Assembly (NCBI RefSeq): GCF_001311925.1
Contig: NZ_BBCG01000002.1
Span: forward strand, 103,735 to 167,734
Origin: Cellulosilyticum ruminicola JCM 14822
Lineage (GTDB): Bacteria; Bacillota; Clostridia; Lachnospirales; Cellulosilyticaceae
Direction: 5' to 3'
DNA: 64,000 nucleotides
Shown here: in pieces, positions 16,974 to 25,362 of the stretch
Layout of the letters: each line of letters begins with the position of its first letter
Numbering within the stretch: the stretch's first letter is position 1
Translations under genes and position numbers: made by a program
The notes under the pieces: model-generated
The model's database searches: none
Told to the model about the DNA's origin: nothing
Seen by the model: the letters and a program-made list of their open reading frames with translations, nothing else

Positions 16974-17867
16974 TTAAAATAATAAACTATCTACTGCTTC
17001 TACAAGTTCTCCGATAGAAGGTTTACTAATTTGACGATCTGCACCAACTCTTTCACCTTTGTGGTGTAAATCTGCTGTAATAAGTGATGAGAAGATTACA
17101 ACTGGTAATGTATTTAAAATACCATCTTCTTTAATTTTACGTGTTACAGTATGTCCATCTAAAATAGGCATTTCAATATCTGTTATTAATAAATCAATCT
17201 CTTGATTAAATTCATTACCATATTTTTCTTTAAGTTTATAAATAGCTTCTAATACCTCTTTACCATTATCAAACTCTACAATATTTGTGTAACCTGCTGC
17301 ACCTAAAGTTTCTTTTAAAAGTTCGCGAATTGTTTTTGAATCATCTGCCATGTAAATACGTTTAGCTTGACGTTCTTGTTTTAAAACGATACCATTTTTC
17401 ATTTCTGCCATTTGATCTTTTGATAAATCAGCAATAATTTTTTCAAAGTCTAACATTAATAAGATACCATTGTCGGTTAAGATATTTCCTACTGCTAATG
17501 AAGCTCTTACTAATGAGTCTGGTTTTGTAATATCAGACCATTTAATTCTTTGAATACCTGCAATGCTGTCTACAGCAAACATAACTTGTTTTTTATTGAA
17601 CTCACAAACAAGTGCCATTTTTCTCTCTGATAAGTCTGTTTGTTTTTTATCTAAGATATAGCTTAAGTCTACAACTGTCATAACTTGGTCACGTACATTT
17701 GTAAGTCCTAAAATGCTCTTATTCTGATCTGCTGCTGGTCTTACTTCACTTAATTGAATAATTTCTCTTGCCTTTAATACATTAATGCAATAGCTATTTC
17801 CATTTACAACAAAGACAATGACCTCTAACTCCCCAGTTCCTACATCTAATAAAATTGCTTCTTCCAT
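16974..17867 (-). CDS. cheV: CheV-type chemotaxis coupling protein (CheW plus receiver)
   Basis: This 297-residue cytoplasmic protein couples chemoreceptors to CheA and can be phosphorylated. Residues 10-150 are a CheW-like domain (VNGNSYCINVLKAREII, ILGLTNVRDQVMTVVDL). Residues 170-297 are a receiver domain with ADDSKTIREL at its start, phospho-Asp in LLITDIEMPILDG and Lys in QISKPSIGEL. The combination defines CheV. No che operon surrounds it, although a separate cheW is found at 44.3 kb and a chemoreceptor remnant at 21.3 kb. Confidence 0.93.
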   Translation of the reverse strand: MEEAILLDVGTGELEVIVFVVNGNSYCINVLKAREIIQLSEVRPAADQNKSILGLTNVRDQVMTVVDLSYILDKKQTDLSERKMALVCEFNKKQVMFAVDSIAGIQRIKWSDITKPDSLVRASLAVGNILTDNGILLMLDFEKIIADLSKDQMAEMKNGIVLKQERQAKRIYMADDSKTIRELLKETLGAAGYTNIVEFDNGKEVLEAIYKLKEKYGNEFNQEIDLLITDIEMPILDGHTVTRKIKEDGILNTLPVVIFSSLITADLHHKGERVGADRQISKPSIGELVEAVDSLLF

Positions 17868-17995
17868 GTACTCACTTCCCTCTCTATATTCAAATACTTA
17901 CCATAAATCTTTCAATTCGTATTTTGTGACATTATACTCTTATATGTATCGGCATAAATTTCTATAACCTTAACCCAATTCTATGCACTAAAACA

Positions 17996-18032
17996 AAAAG
18001 GGGCAGGCACATCCTCATGTACCCAACCCTTT
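17996..18032 (-). terminator. Terminator after deoC
   Basis: On the minus strand, AAAGGGTTGGGTACAT-GAGG-ATGTGCCTGCCCCTTTTT forms a stem with a T-run, directly after the deoC stop. Confidence 0.75.
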
Positions 18033-18036
18033 CCGA

Positions 18037-18723
18037 TTAGTAATCTCCGTTTTCCTGTATTTTTGCACCTGTTACAATTGCAATACTTCTGCTTACACCA
18101 AGTCTTTCTGCTCCTGCTTCTACCATAGCTTTTGCAGTTTGTGCATCTCCGATACCACCTGATGCTTTTACTTTAATGCGTCCAGCTGCTACTTTGCTCA
18201 TAAGACTTACATCTTCAATTGTTGCACCACCAGTTCCAAATCCTGTTGATGTTTTAATGAAGTCTGCTCCTGCTTCTACAACGATTTCTGTTACTTTCTC
18301 AATTTCTTCACTTGTAAGATAACATGTTTCTACAATCACTTTCACAATTGTATTTGGATTTGTTTGTTTACACGCTTTTACAACTTCTTCAATATCGAAT
18401 TTCACATAATCATACTTTTCATCTTTTAATGCACCTACATTGATAACCATATCAACATCTGTTGCACCATTTAAAATAGCTTCTTTTGCTTCAAAAGCCT
18501 TAGCTGCTGGTGTTTCGTTTCCTAAAGGAAAACCTACAACTGTTGTAACGCCTACACCTGTATCTGCTAATAATTGATTTGCCATACCTACATAGCAAGT
18601 AGGTACACATACTGTTTTAAAACTATGTTCAATAGCTTCATTACAAAGCTTTCTAATATCATCTTCTGTAGTTGTTGCTTTTAATGCAGTATGATCGATT
18701 AATTGTGCTAAGTCTTTCATCAT
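18037..18723 (-). CDS. deoC: Deoxyribose-phosphate aldolase
   Basis: This enzyme reversibly splits 2-deoxyribose 5-phosphate into glyceraldehyde 3-phosphate and acetaldehyde during deoxynucleoside breakdown. Family motifs are LIDHTALKA at the N-terminus, GATDVDMVINVGALK, the Schiff-base Lys in ADFIKTSTGFGTGG, and VKASGGIGDAQTA. The frame is open up to 18822, but the extra 33 residues match no family sequence and overlap the promoter. The ATG at 18723 (or the adjacent one at 18720) follows AAGAAGG and gives a normal length of about 228 residues. It appears monocistronic, with a terminator immediately downstream. Confidence 0.95.
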   Translation of the reverse strand: MMKDLAQLIDHTALKATTTEDDIRKLCNEAIEHSFKTVCVPTCYVGMANQLLADTGVGVTTVVGFPLGNETPAAKAFEAKEAILNGATDVDMVINVGALKDEKYDYVKFDIEEVVKACKQTNPNTIVKVIVETCYLTSEEIEKVTEIVVEAGADFIKTSTGFGTGGATIEDVSLMSKVAAGRIKVKASGGIGDAQTAKAMVEAGAERLGVSRSIAIVTGAKIQENGDY

Positions 18724-18793
18724 ATAAGCCTTCTTTCTCTTATGAATTTTTGTCTCACTGCCTATTCTCTCACAGTGCTTTCTAGTCTTTACT

Positions 18794-18822
18794 ATATTAT
18801 CATAGGCACATTTGTTGTACAA
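18794..18822 (-). promoter_or_regulatory. Promoter of deoC
   Basis: On the minus strand, TTGTAC (18817-18822) and TAATAT (18794-18799) are spaced by 17 bases, about 70 bases before the chosen deoC start. Its position rules against a translation start at 18822. Confidence 0.6.
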
Positions 18823-18868
18823 GCTTTTAACCTGTATTTTTCTAAAGTCTTAATAAAATTACATTAAT

Positions 18869-18898
18869 TTGCATATCTTAAACAGCTCGTCATATATA
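18869..18898 (+). promoter_or_regulatory. Possible promoter of the membrane-anchored 18.9-kb gene
   Basis: TTGCAT (18869-18874) and TATATA (18893-18898) are spaced by 18 bases, 36 bases before the ATG. The match is moderate in an AT-rich region. Confidence 0.45.
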
Positions 18899-18933
18899 TG
18901 TATTAGGACATCTTATTTAAAAGGAGGGTACTT

Positions 18934-19590
18934 ATGTCTAATCCTAAGTTTTTAGTATTTAAGCTTAAAGACCTTAAAATTCCTGTTCTTATTATTTTAG
19001 TTGCTATACTACTACTTATCTTCTTACTCTTTAGAAATAAAGCAAGTGCTCAAACATTTGCACCAGCAGATACGTATCAAGATGGACAGTACATAGCAGG
19101 AATATCTCTTTCTGACACAACAATGGATTTGGTTGTACAGGTTACAGATGGACAGATTACTTCTGTATCATTAACTGACTTATCTAATGATTCTACTAGC
19201 CTTTATGATGACCTTGTAGCAAGCATCGACTACGTAAATACTTATGTTACAGCTACACAATCTACTGAACTTCCTGCAAATGCTACAACTTCTCCAGCTA
19301 CTAATATGTTAATGGATGCTGTAAAAGTTGCACTCTCTGATGATGCAAATGCACAAGTTCTATCTACTTATGAAAAACTTGACATTTCAAACCAAGATGA
19401 TATCTTCGTAGATGAATTTAGTGATGAAGATTATACACAAAACACAGAATCCAATTCAGCAGATTCTTCTACAAGTAATGATGAGGCTGCTGAAATTACA
19501 CCAACAGATACGGATGTAAGTTCAAGTGCAGATTCATCTCTAACAGATTCCGCTCCTACTTCTATTATGGAAGAAGATATTGTAGAGTGA
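18934..19590 (+). CDS. Membrane-anchored protein with FMN-binding-like domain
   Basis: This 218-residue protein has a single membrane helix at about residues 15-34 (after KDLK), then an extracellular part. Residues 50-135 resemble the FMN_bind fold of RnfG/NqrC-type proteins: YQDGQYIAGISLSD, LVVQVTDGQITSVSL and a SPATNMLMDAVKVAL segment in the place of the S(G)AT-type flavinylation motif. If this holds, a Thr there could carry FMN linked through phosphate, but no ApbE flavin transferase or Rnf/Nqr partner is near. The C-terminal 70 residues are Ser/Asp/Glu-rich and probably disordered. An AAGGAGGG site precedes the ATG. It faces opposite to both neighbours and has its own terminator. Confidence 0.6.
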   Translation: MSNPKFLVFKLKDLKIPVLIILVAILLLIFLLFRNKASAQTFAPADTYQDGQYIAGISLSDTTMDLVVQVTDGQITSVSLTDLSNDSTSLYDDLVASIDYVNTYVTATQSTELPANATTSPATNMLMDAVKVALSDDANAQVLSTYEKLDISNQDDIFVDEFSDEDYTQNTESNSADSSTSNDEAAEITPTDTDVSSSADSSLTDSAPTSIMEEDIVE

Positions 19591-19627
19591 TTCTTTCTTA
19601 TTTTTATTATTCATAAGTGCATTTTAA

Positions 19628-19668
19628 GAAACTATTTTAGATTCTCTATAAATAGTTTCTTTTTTTAT
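19628..19668 (+). terminator. Terminator after the FMN-binding-like gene
   Basis: AGAAACTATTT ... AAATAGTTTCTTTTTTT forms a stem with a T-run, about 40 bases after the stop codon. Confidence 0.75.
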
Positions 19669-19688
19669 TATTTAGCATTCCCTATATT

Positions 19689-20319
19689 TCACGCCTTTTC
19701 TATATATGATTTTATAAAGCTTTCAATATATTCAGCTGTAGCTTCTATACCTAATACACTACTATCTATAGATAGTTGATAGAGCTGTGTTTGTCCCCAT
19801 TTATTGCCCGTATAGTAATTGTAATAAGTTGCACGTTTCTTATCTATTTTATTAATCTTTTGTTCTGCTTTATCTTGTGGCAAATCATAATATTTAATAG
19901 CATGTTGAATTCTTGTTTCAAGTGGTGCATGCACAAATATATTGATACAATTTTTACAGTCTCTTAAAATATAGTCGGCACAACGCCCTACAATGACACA
20001 ACTTTCTTCTTCTGCAATTTTTTTAATAATATTAGATTCCAAAATAAAAAAGTTTATCATTAATAGGTAAATCTAATATAGGTGCTGCATGACTCCCCAT
20101 CATATAGCTTCCTGAAACAATAGAATATAACAAGCTACTTACTGCTGTTTCATCTACTTTTTCAAAAACCTCTTTGCTTATACCGCTTTCTTTGGCTGCT
20201 AAATCTATAATTTCCTTATCATAAAATTTAATTCCTAGCGCCTGGGCAAGTTTTCTTCCTATCTCTCGTCCACCACTGCCATATTCTCTCCCAATTGTAA
20301 TCACTAACTTCTCTGCCAT
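19689..20319 (-). pseudogene. Cytidylate kinase-like family protein, frameshifted
   Basis: This is a P-loop kinase of the cytidylate kinase-like family common in Clostridia. The N-terminal part has the nucleotide loop GREYGSGGREIGRKLA and YDKEIIDLAAKESG; the C-terminal part has ESCVIVGRCADYIL and a lid-like RATYYNYYTGNKWG. The first frame ends at 20032 after DKLFYFGI. Removing one T from a six-T run (about 20046-20051) joins it to LESNIIKKIAEEE in the second frame, giving a protein of about 209 residues. The natural substrate of this family is not firmly established. The lesion may be a sequencing error. Confidence 0.8.
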
Positions 20320-20467
20320 ACAAATCCCCCCTTGTACTGCTTACAAAGTGCCAATACTTCATATACAATACCCATTATGTACGTATAGAAAATTATCTAT
20401 ATTATATAATTTATTATACTATTCAATTATATAATATTCAATTTAATTTAAAATCCCCCCTAAACCC

Positions 20468-21064
20468 CTAAATATTTTCCCCTCTTAAATCCCGCAAATT
20501 ATTCTCGCTGCACATTAAATAAGACATCACAGCTATATCTTTAATTCCTACTTTATATAATTCTTTAACACGTTCAGGGATAATACCTCCTAAAGCTACT
20601 ACTGGCGTGCTTATCTGTTCTTGGATTTCTTTAAACCATGCAATACCCTTTCCTTCTATCGCTTTGCATGAGGGATGAAAAACTGGGCTTAGGATCATAT
20701 AATCTACTTGCTGCTCTGCGATTTTAGCTTCTTCTATATTGTGTATAGAAATACCTACCAATTTACCTTGATGCCACCTCTTAAATACTTCTTCTTTCCT
20801 ATATTTTTTCCATAATTCATAAGGTAAATGAATCCCATCTGCCTCTGTTTCCTGTACCAATTTAAAGTCACTATGTACAATAATCTTTGTTTTAATTTCA
20901 CTATATTTTTTCTTATAATCCATAAGTTTCTTAACACGCTGAGTTTCAAAGTGCCCTTTGTCTCTAATAATAATATACTCTACCCCTTCTCTCATACGTT
21001 GTCTCATACATTCTTGCCACATTTCTTCACTTAAATTTCCTTTATCACTTATGAAATAAATCAT
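20468..21064 (-). CDS. Thiamine phosphate synthase/TenI family protein
   Basis: This 198-residue TIM-barrel protein belongs to the ThiE/TenI family. ThiE joins HMP pyrophosphate and thiazole phosphate to thiamine phosphate; TenI-like members isomerise the thiazole intermediate or have lost activity. Seen here are VEYIIIRDKG, IIVHSDFKLVQETEADGIHLPY, GISIHNIEEAKIAEQQVDYMILSPVF and PVVALGGIIPERV with a phosphate-binding GG. The length and weak conservation of the early ThiE motifs favour a TenI-like member. No other thi genes are adjacent, and I cannot decide between the two roles. Confidence 0.75.
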   Translation of the reverse strand: MIYFISDKGNLSEEMWQECMRQRMREGVEYIIIRDKGHFETQRVKKLMDYKKKYSEIKTKIIVHSDFKLVQETEADGIHLPYELWKKYRKEEVFKRWHQGKLVGISIHNIEEAKIAEQQVDYMILSPVFHPSCKAIEGKGIAWFKEIQEQISTPVVALGGIIPERVKELYKVGIKDIAVMSYLMCSENNLRDLRGENI

Positions 21065-21283
21065 TATAGGCCCCTTTCATTTAATTATTTTGTAAGATAA
21101 TAATATTTTTTCTATAATACTATAAACTTCTTCACAAATATTATCGATAATCCAGTATTCATGTTTTTACTAGAGAGGTTTAACATATCACCAACCTTAA
21201 TATTAGAACAAAATAAAACAAAGTCAAATGCATTAGTCTATTATAAATGCTCAAAAACAAAAAACACTTTATTGAGAAATTAT

Positions 21284-21935
21284 AATAACCCTATATTAAT
21301 AATCTTGTTTCTAAAATTGAAGAAATTAGTGCTTCAAGTAATAAAGCAAATCTCTTTTTGCCGCATCATTAAATACTACAGAAGAAATCTCTTCTGCTTT
21401 AAAAATCATTAATGATGTATCTGAACAAACAAATCTGATTGTCCTTAATGCTTCTATTGAAGCTACCCGTGCTGGGGAATCTGGTAAAGGTTTCGTTGTA
21501 GTAGCTTCTAAGATTAAAAAGCTTGCAGAATAATCAAATAGTTCAGCTGACTATATTAATACAAGCTTACATAACATTAACTTAAATACAGATGAATCTT
21601 TAAATGCACTTAATGAAACAGAAGTTATTGTGAAAGATAACCTTGAGTTTTTATCTCCTACACAAAATGACTTTGATAAAATGCGTGCTCTTCAAAGTGA
21701 TATGATTCAACAAATCATGGATTCAGAGCAGCTTATTTCTAACTTAGAAAATGAGATCAACCTTGTAAAAACATCAACAAGCACAACTTATGAAGGTAGC
21801 CTTGCAACTTGCGCAAATATAGAACATATTACAGCTACTTTAGAAGAACTTACAGTTTCATTCCAAAATATTTTAGTCTATGCAAACCTCGTAAAAGCTA
21901 ATTCAGATGAACTTATTGCACTTCAAAGTCAATAA
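21284..21935 (+). pseudogene. Methyl-accepting chemotaxis protein remnant (signalling domain)
   Basis: Only the C-terminal signalling region of a chemoreceptor is left. Reading begins near [20 protein letters not shown], changes frame at a T-run near 21353-21357, then continues [17 protein letters not shown] and the hairpin tip [20 protein letters not shown] sequence with [16 protein letters not shown]. An in-frame TAA near 21531 interrupts it where the family has Gln, and the last part (from 21630) runs to the stop at 21935. Sensor, membrane and HAMP regions are missing, so this is a true remnant and not just a sequencing slip. The conserved receptor-tip motif makes the identification secure. 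Confidence 0.85.
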
Positions 21936-21967
21936 AACTACTTATCTTAAATAAAAGCCTATAAATC

Positions 21968-22010
21968 AAAAGAGTTGAGATGAAAATTAATTTCATCTCA
22001 ACTCTTTTTT
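21968..22010. terminator. Bidirectional terminator between MCP remnant and 5'-nucleotidase
   Basis: The perfect arms AAAAGAGTTGAGATGAAA and TTTCATCTCAACTCTTTTTT form an 18-bp stem with T-runs on both strands, between convergent genes. Confidence 0.85.
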
Positions 22011-22034
22011 GTCTACTTCATTAAATAGTCGTTA

Positions 22035-23888
22035 TTATTTTTTAGCTTTTGCTTGTGCTTCAACTTTAAGAACTGCTTGTACATCTGTCCATGTTAAGCT
22101 TCTAACATTTGGTGTTCTACTATCTGCTGATATTGGCACTTGAAGTTTACCTGAATTTACAAGTTCTCTTGCAACTTTTTCTTGTTTTTTATCAATTTTA
22201 TATCCTGTAAGTTTCCAGTTTTTATCTACTTGTGGTTTGATTATACCTTTTTTCACAGTTTGAATATATTGACCGATAAGTTCTCTAATACTAGCAACTA
22301 ATTCTGTGCTGTTGTCGTATACAACTTCTACGTTTTCTTCACCCTTAAATAAATCTGCTAAAAGGATGCTGTCACAACGATAGTTATTTACTGTTAAGTA
22401 GATTACGTCAGTATCTTTTACTTCGCCACCATTTGTATATTTTAAATTTTTAATACGATTTCCAGCTTCTTTAGAAATGTCGATATCATATTTTACACCA
22501 CTGAACATATCATAGTTGTACATTCTAACATTTTCATTGAATGATACATTTAAATCACCTGGTTTAAATGTATTGTAGTAACTTGCTGACCATTCCATGT
22601 ATTTTTTAAGTTGTTTACCATTGATTTTAAGTGTTTTTAATGTATTATCATATTTATACATATTAGCTGTATCAGCACGTTTAATTTTACCTGGTTGTAC
22701 ATTAGCTGATGTGCTAAATAATGCTGCTCCACTTACGTGATGTGCTTTAGCTGGGATTTTACCGCTTTTTTCAGCATAGTAAGTTTGAACTTCTAAGATT
22801 AAATCGATAAGTGCATTATCCTCGATTTGTCCTTGACATACACCTTGTATATCATCTTTTTTGATAAGTGCACCACCTTTTAATTCACCAATTATTGTTT
22901 CAGCATCTTTTACTGCTTTTTCATGGTAAGGTGTAAGTAATCTTTCAAGTTCAGCATCTTTTTCTACTTGATCTGTACTAACAAGGCGAGATATCACTTT
23001 TTCTACTTTTTTATTATTATCTACTGTAATATCTAATACAGAAACATATTGACCATTTGTTCCCGGTTCTGTAATAGGGATATTTTTTACTCTTTCATCT
23101 TCGCGTACAGCATGCTCATGTCCAGCAATTACTGCTGCGAGTTCAGGACATTTTTCAGCGATTTCAGCTGCGCTATCATCACCGTATTCTCCATCTTTAC
23201 CCATATGCACTGTAGCAATCATAATATCTGCAAGATTACCTTCTTTGATTTCTTTAATTGCTTTTTGAGTTTCTTCTAAAGGCGATGTTACTTTATAACC
23301 TTTTAATTTAGTTGCATCCCATTTTACAATGTGTGGTGTTACTGAACCAATAATAGCTACTCTAATACCGTCTCTTTCAACGATTTTATAAGATTTTCCC
23401 AATCTTTCACCTGTTGGTTTATATACGTTACCACATAAAACAGTTGTATCTTCTAAATCGGCTAATATCTCTTCTAAGCGCTGGATACCATAATTAAATT
23501 CATGATTTCCTAAAGTCATTGTTTCAAAATCTAATTTGTTTAAAGCAATAATCATAGGTTGTGGATTTTCTTTATCATCAATAAAAAGTTGTGATGAATT
23601 TCCTTGAATTAAATCCCCATTGTCTACGACGATTGTATTTGGATTTTCTTTTCTAAATCCATTAACAACAGTTGCAACTCTTGTTACCCCACCTTTTGTA
23701 AGTTCTGAGTTTGTTGCATAGTCGTAACCATAAAATTGATTATGCACATCTGATGTTGCAATGATTTGAATTGTTTTGTTGTTACCATCATTTGCAAAGA
23801 TAATTCCCCCTGAAACGATTAAACTCATTGCAAGTGCAACTGTCATACATAGTTTTAATACTCTACCACCATTTAAAAACTTTGCCAT
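22035..23888 (-). CDS. Secreted 5'-nucleotidase / 2',3'-cyclic phosphodiesterase family protein
   Basis: This 617-residue exported metallophosphoesterase would release nucleosides and phosphate from nucleotides outside the cell. A signal peptide covers roughly residues 1-33. The N-terminal metallophosphatase domain has the metal-ligand motifs SDVHNQF, VDNGDLIQGN, LGNHEFNYG, ATVHMG and AGHEHA. The C-terminal 5'-nucleotidase substrate domain includes NALIDLILEVQ and YKYDNTLKTLKINGKQL. No LPxTG or other wall anchor is seen. The frame is open to 23912, but the ATG at 23888 has an AGGAG site seven bases before it and directly starts the signal peptide. Confidence 0.9.
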   Translation of the reverse strand: MAKFLNGGRVLKLCMTVALAMSLIVSGGIIFANDGNNKTIQIIATSDVHNQFYGYDYATNSELTKGGVTRVATVVNGFRKENPNTIVVDNGDLIQGNSSQLFIDDKENPQPMIIALNKLDFETMTLGNHEFNYGIQRLEEILADLEDTTVLCGNVYKPTGERLGKSYKIVERDGIRVAIIGSVTPHIVKWDATKLKGYKVTSPLEETQKAIKEIKEGNLADIMIATVHMGKDGEYGDDSAAEIAEKCPELAAVIAGHEHAVREDERVKNIPITEPGTNGQYVSVLDITVDNNKKVEKVISRLVSTDQVEKDAELERLLTPYHEKAVKDAETIIGELKGGALIKKDDIQGVCQGQIEDNALIDLILEVQTYYAEKSGKIPAKAHHVSGAALFSTSANVQPGKIKRADTANMYKYDNTLKTLKINGKQLKKYMEWSASYYNTFKPGDLNVSFNENVRMYNYDMFSGVKYDIDISKEAGNRIKNLKYTNGGEVKDTDVIYLTVNNYRCDSILLADLFKGEENVEVVYDNSTELVASIRELIGQYIQTVKKGIIKPQVDKNWKLTGYKIDKKQEKVARELVNSGKLQVPISADSRTPNVRSLTWTDVQAVLKVEAQAKAKK

Positions 23889-24139
23889 TTCTATTCTCCT
23901 ACTTTCTAGCATAACTTTATAAAACTTAATGTAAATTAGTTTACATAGATTTTTACCACCTTGGATAATTATACATACTTTTTAAAATATATCAAACTAT
24001 TATATATCATTTTATTAATTATATAATTTTTTGATATATTTTGAATTTTTTTCAAATACTTTTTAACTTTTCCCTTAGTCTATACAGGTCTTTTTGAATG
24101 ATGTAAAATAAGAGTATTATTACTTAAGAGGAGAATTAT

Positions 24140-25303
24140 ATGAAAACATTTGAACTCATTGCAACCTCTACCTTCGGTCTTGAAACTATGGTAAGACGTG
24201 AAGTAGAAGATTTAGGTTATGAAATAGATAGTGTTAGCGATGGTAAAGTAACTTATACTGGTGACGTAGAAGCAATTGCCCTCTCTAACCTTTGGCTACG
24301 TAGTGCTGACCGTGTACTTATCAAAATGGGAGAATTCAAAGCAACTACTTTCGTAGAATTATTCGACCAAGTTGCTGCACTTCCTTGGGAAAAATGGATT
24401 ACTAAAGATGCTAAGTTTACTGTAAATGGTAAATCAGTTAAATCTAAATTATTTAGTATCTCAGACTGCCAAGCTATTACTAAAAAAGCTATTGTAAAAC
24501 GTTTATCATCAGCTTATGGTATTGATTGGTTTCCTGAAACAGGTCCATCTTATACAATACAAGTTTCTATTTTAAAAGACGTAGCAACTTTAACAATCGA
24601 TACAACTGGCCGTGAAGGTCTTCACAAACGTGGTTATCGTGTAAACAATGTAGAAGCACCACTTAAAGAAACTATGGCTGCTGCACTTTTACAAATCAGC
24701 TACTGGAAAAAAGGACGTATTCTTTATGATCCATGTTGTGGTTCTGGTACATTCGCTATTGAAGCTGCAATGTTTGCTAAAAACATTGCACCTGGCTTAA
24801 ACCGTCAATTTGCTTCTTCTTACTGGCCACAAGTTCCTAAAAAACTCTGGGATGAACTTCGCCAGGAAGCCCGTGAAGCAATTGATACAAAAGGTAGCCC
24901 TATTATTTATGCTTCTGATGTCGACCGTAACAATATCCGTAAAGCAAGAGAAAACGCAGAAGCTGCTGGTGTAGGTGAATATATTCAATTCTTCACAAAA
25001 CCTGTTCACAAAACAAGCTTACCACACGGTAATTATGGTGTTGTTATCGTTAACCCACCATACGGTGAACGTATTAGTGATATATCTCGTATTGAGCAAA
25101 TCCACAGAGACCTTCGTAAACTTATGGATACAAATCCTACTTGGAGTTTATATGCCATTACAAGTGTAGATACATTTGAACGTGACTATGGTAAAAAAGC
25201 TAATAAAAAACGTAAACTCTTTAATGGTAACTTAAAAGTTGACTTCTATCAATACTTTGGTCCAAGACCACCTAAAGATGGTGAAAACTTTAAAGCCATT
25301 TAA
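24140..25303 (+). CDS. THUMP-domain class I RNA methyltransferase (RlmL/YpsC family)
   Basis: This 387-residue cytoplasmic enzyme methylates rRNA using S-adenosylmethionine, most likely the m2G modification of 23S rRNA made by RlmL-type enzymes. An N-terminal ferredoxin-like/THUMP region (about residues 1-160) precedes the Rossmann methyltransferase domain. SAM-binding motif I reads YDPCCGSGTFAIEAA and the catalytic motif IV reads IVNPPYGERI, typical of N2-guanine methylation. Bacterial Gram-positive members carry only the RlmL half, as here. AGAGGAGAATTAT precedes the ATG. It is convergent with phoR across a terminator. Confidence 0.92.
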   Translation: MKTFELIATSTFGLETMVRREVEDLGYEIDSVSDGKVTYTGDVEAIALSNLWLRSADRVLIKMGEFKATTFVELFDQVAALPWEKWITKDAKFTVNGKSVKSKLFSISDCQAITKKAIVKRLSSAYGIDWFPETGPSYTIQVSILKDVATLTIDTTGREGLHKRGYRVNNVEAPLKETMAAALLQISYWKKGRILYDPCCGSGTFAIEAAMFAKNIAPGLNRQFASSYWPQVPKKLWDELRQEAREAIDTKGSPIIYASDVDRNNIRKARENAEAAGVGEYIQFFTKPVHKTSLPHGNYGVVIVNPPYGERISDISRIEQIHRDLRKLMDTNPTWSLYAITSVDTFERDYGKKANKKRKLFNGNLKVDFYQYFGPRPPKDGENFKAI

Positions 25304-25316
25304 TATATTTAAACAC

Positions 25317-25357
25317 AAAGACATAAGTCCATGTATATTGAGGCTTATGTCTTTTTT
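25317..25357. terminator. Terminator between rlmL-type gene and phoR
   Basis: AAAGACATAAG ... CTTATGTCTTTTTT forms a stem with a T-run on the plus strand, between convergent genes; it may serve both. Confidence 0.75.
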
Positions 25358-25362
25358 GTAGC

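Noticed and set aside
18724..18822. Longer N-terminus of deoC
   Set aside because: The extra residues match no aldolase, and the region holds the promoter and ribosome-binding site.
22035..22100. Cell-wall anchor at the end of the 5'-nucleotidase
   Set aside because: No LPxTG motif, hydrophobic segment or basic tail; it ends in VEAQAKAKK.
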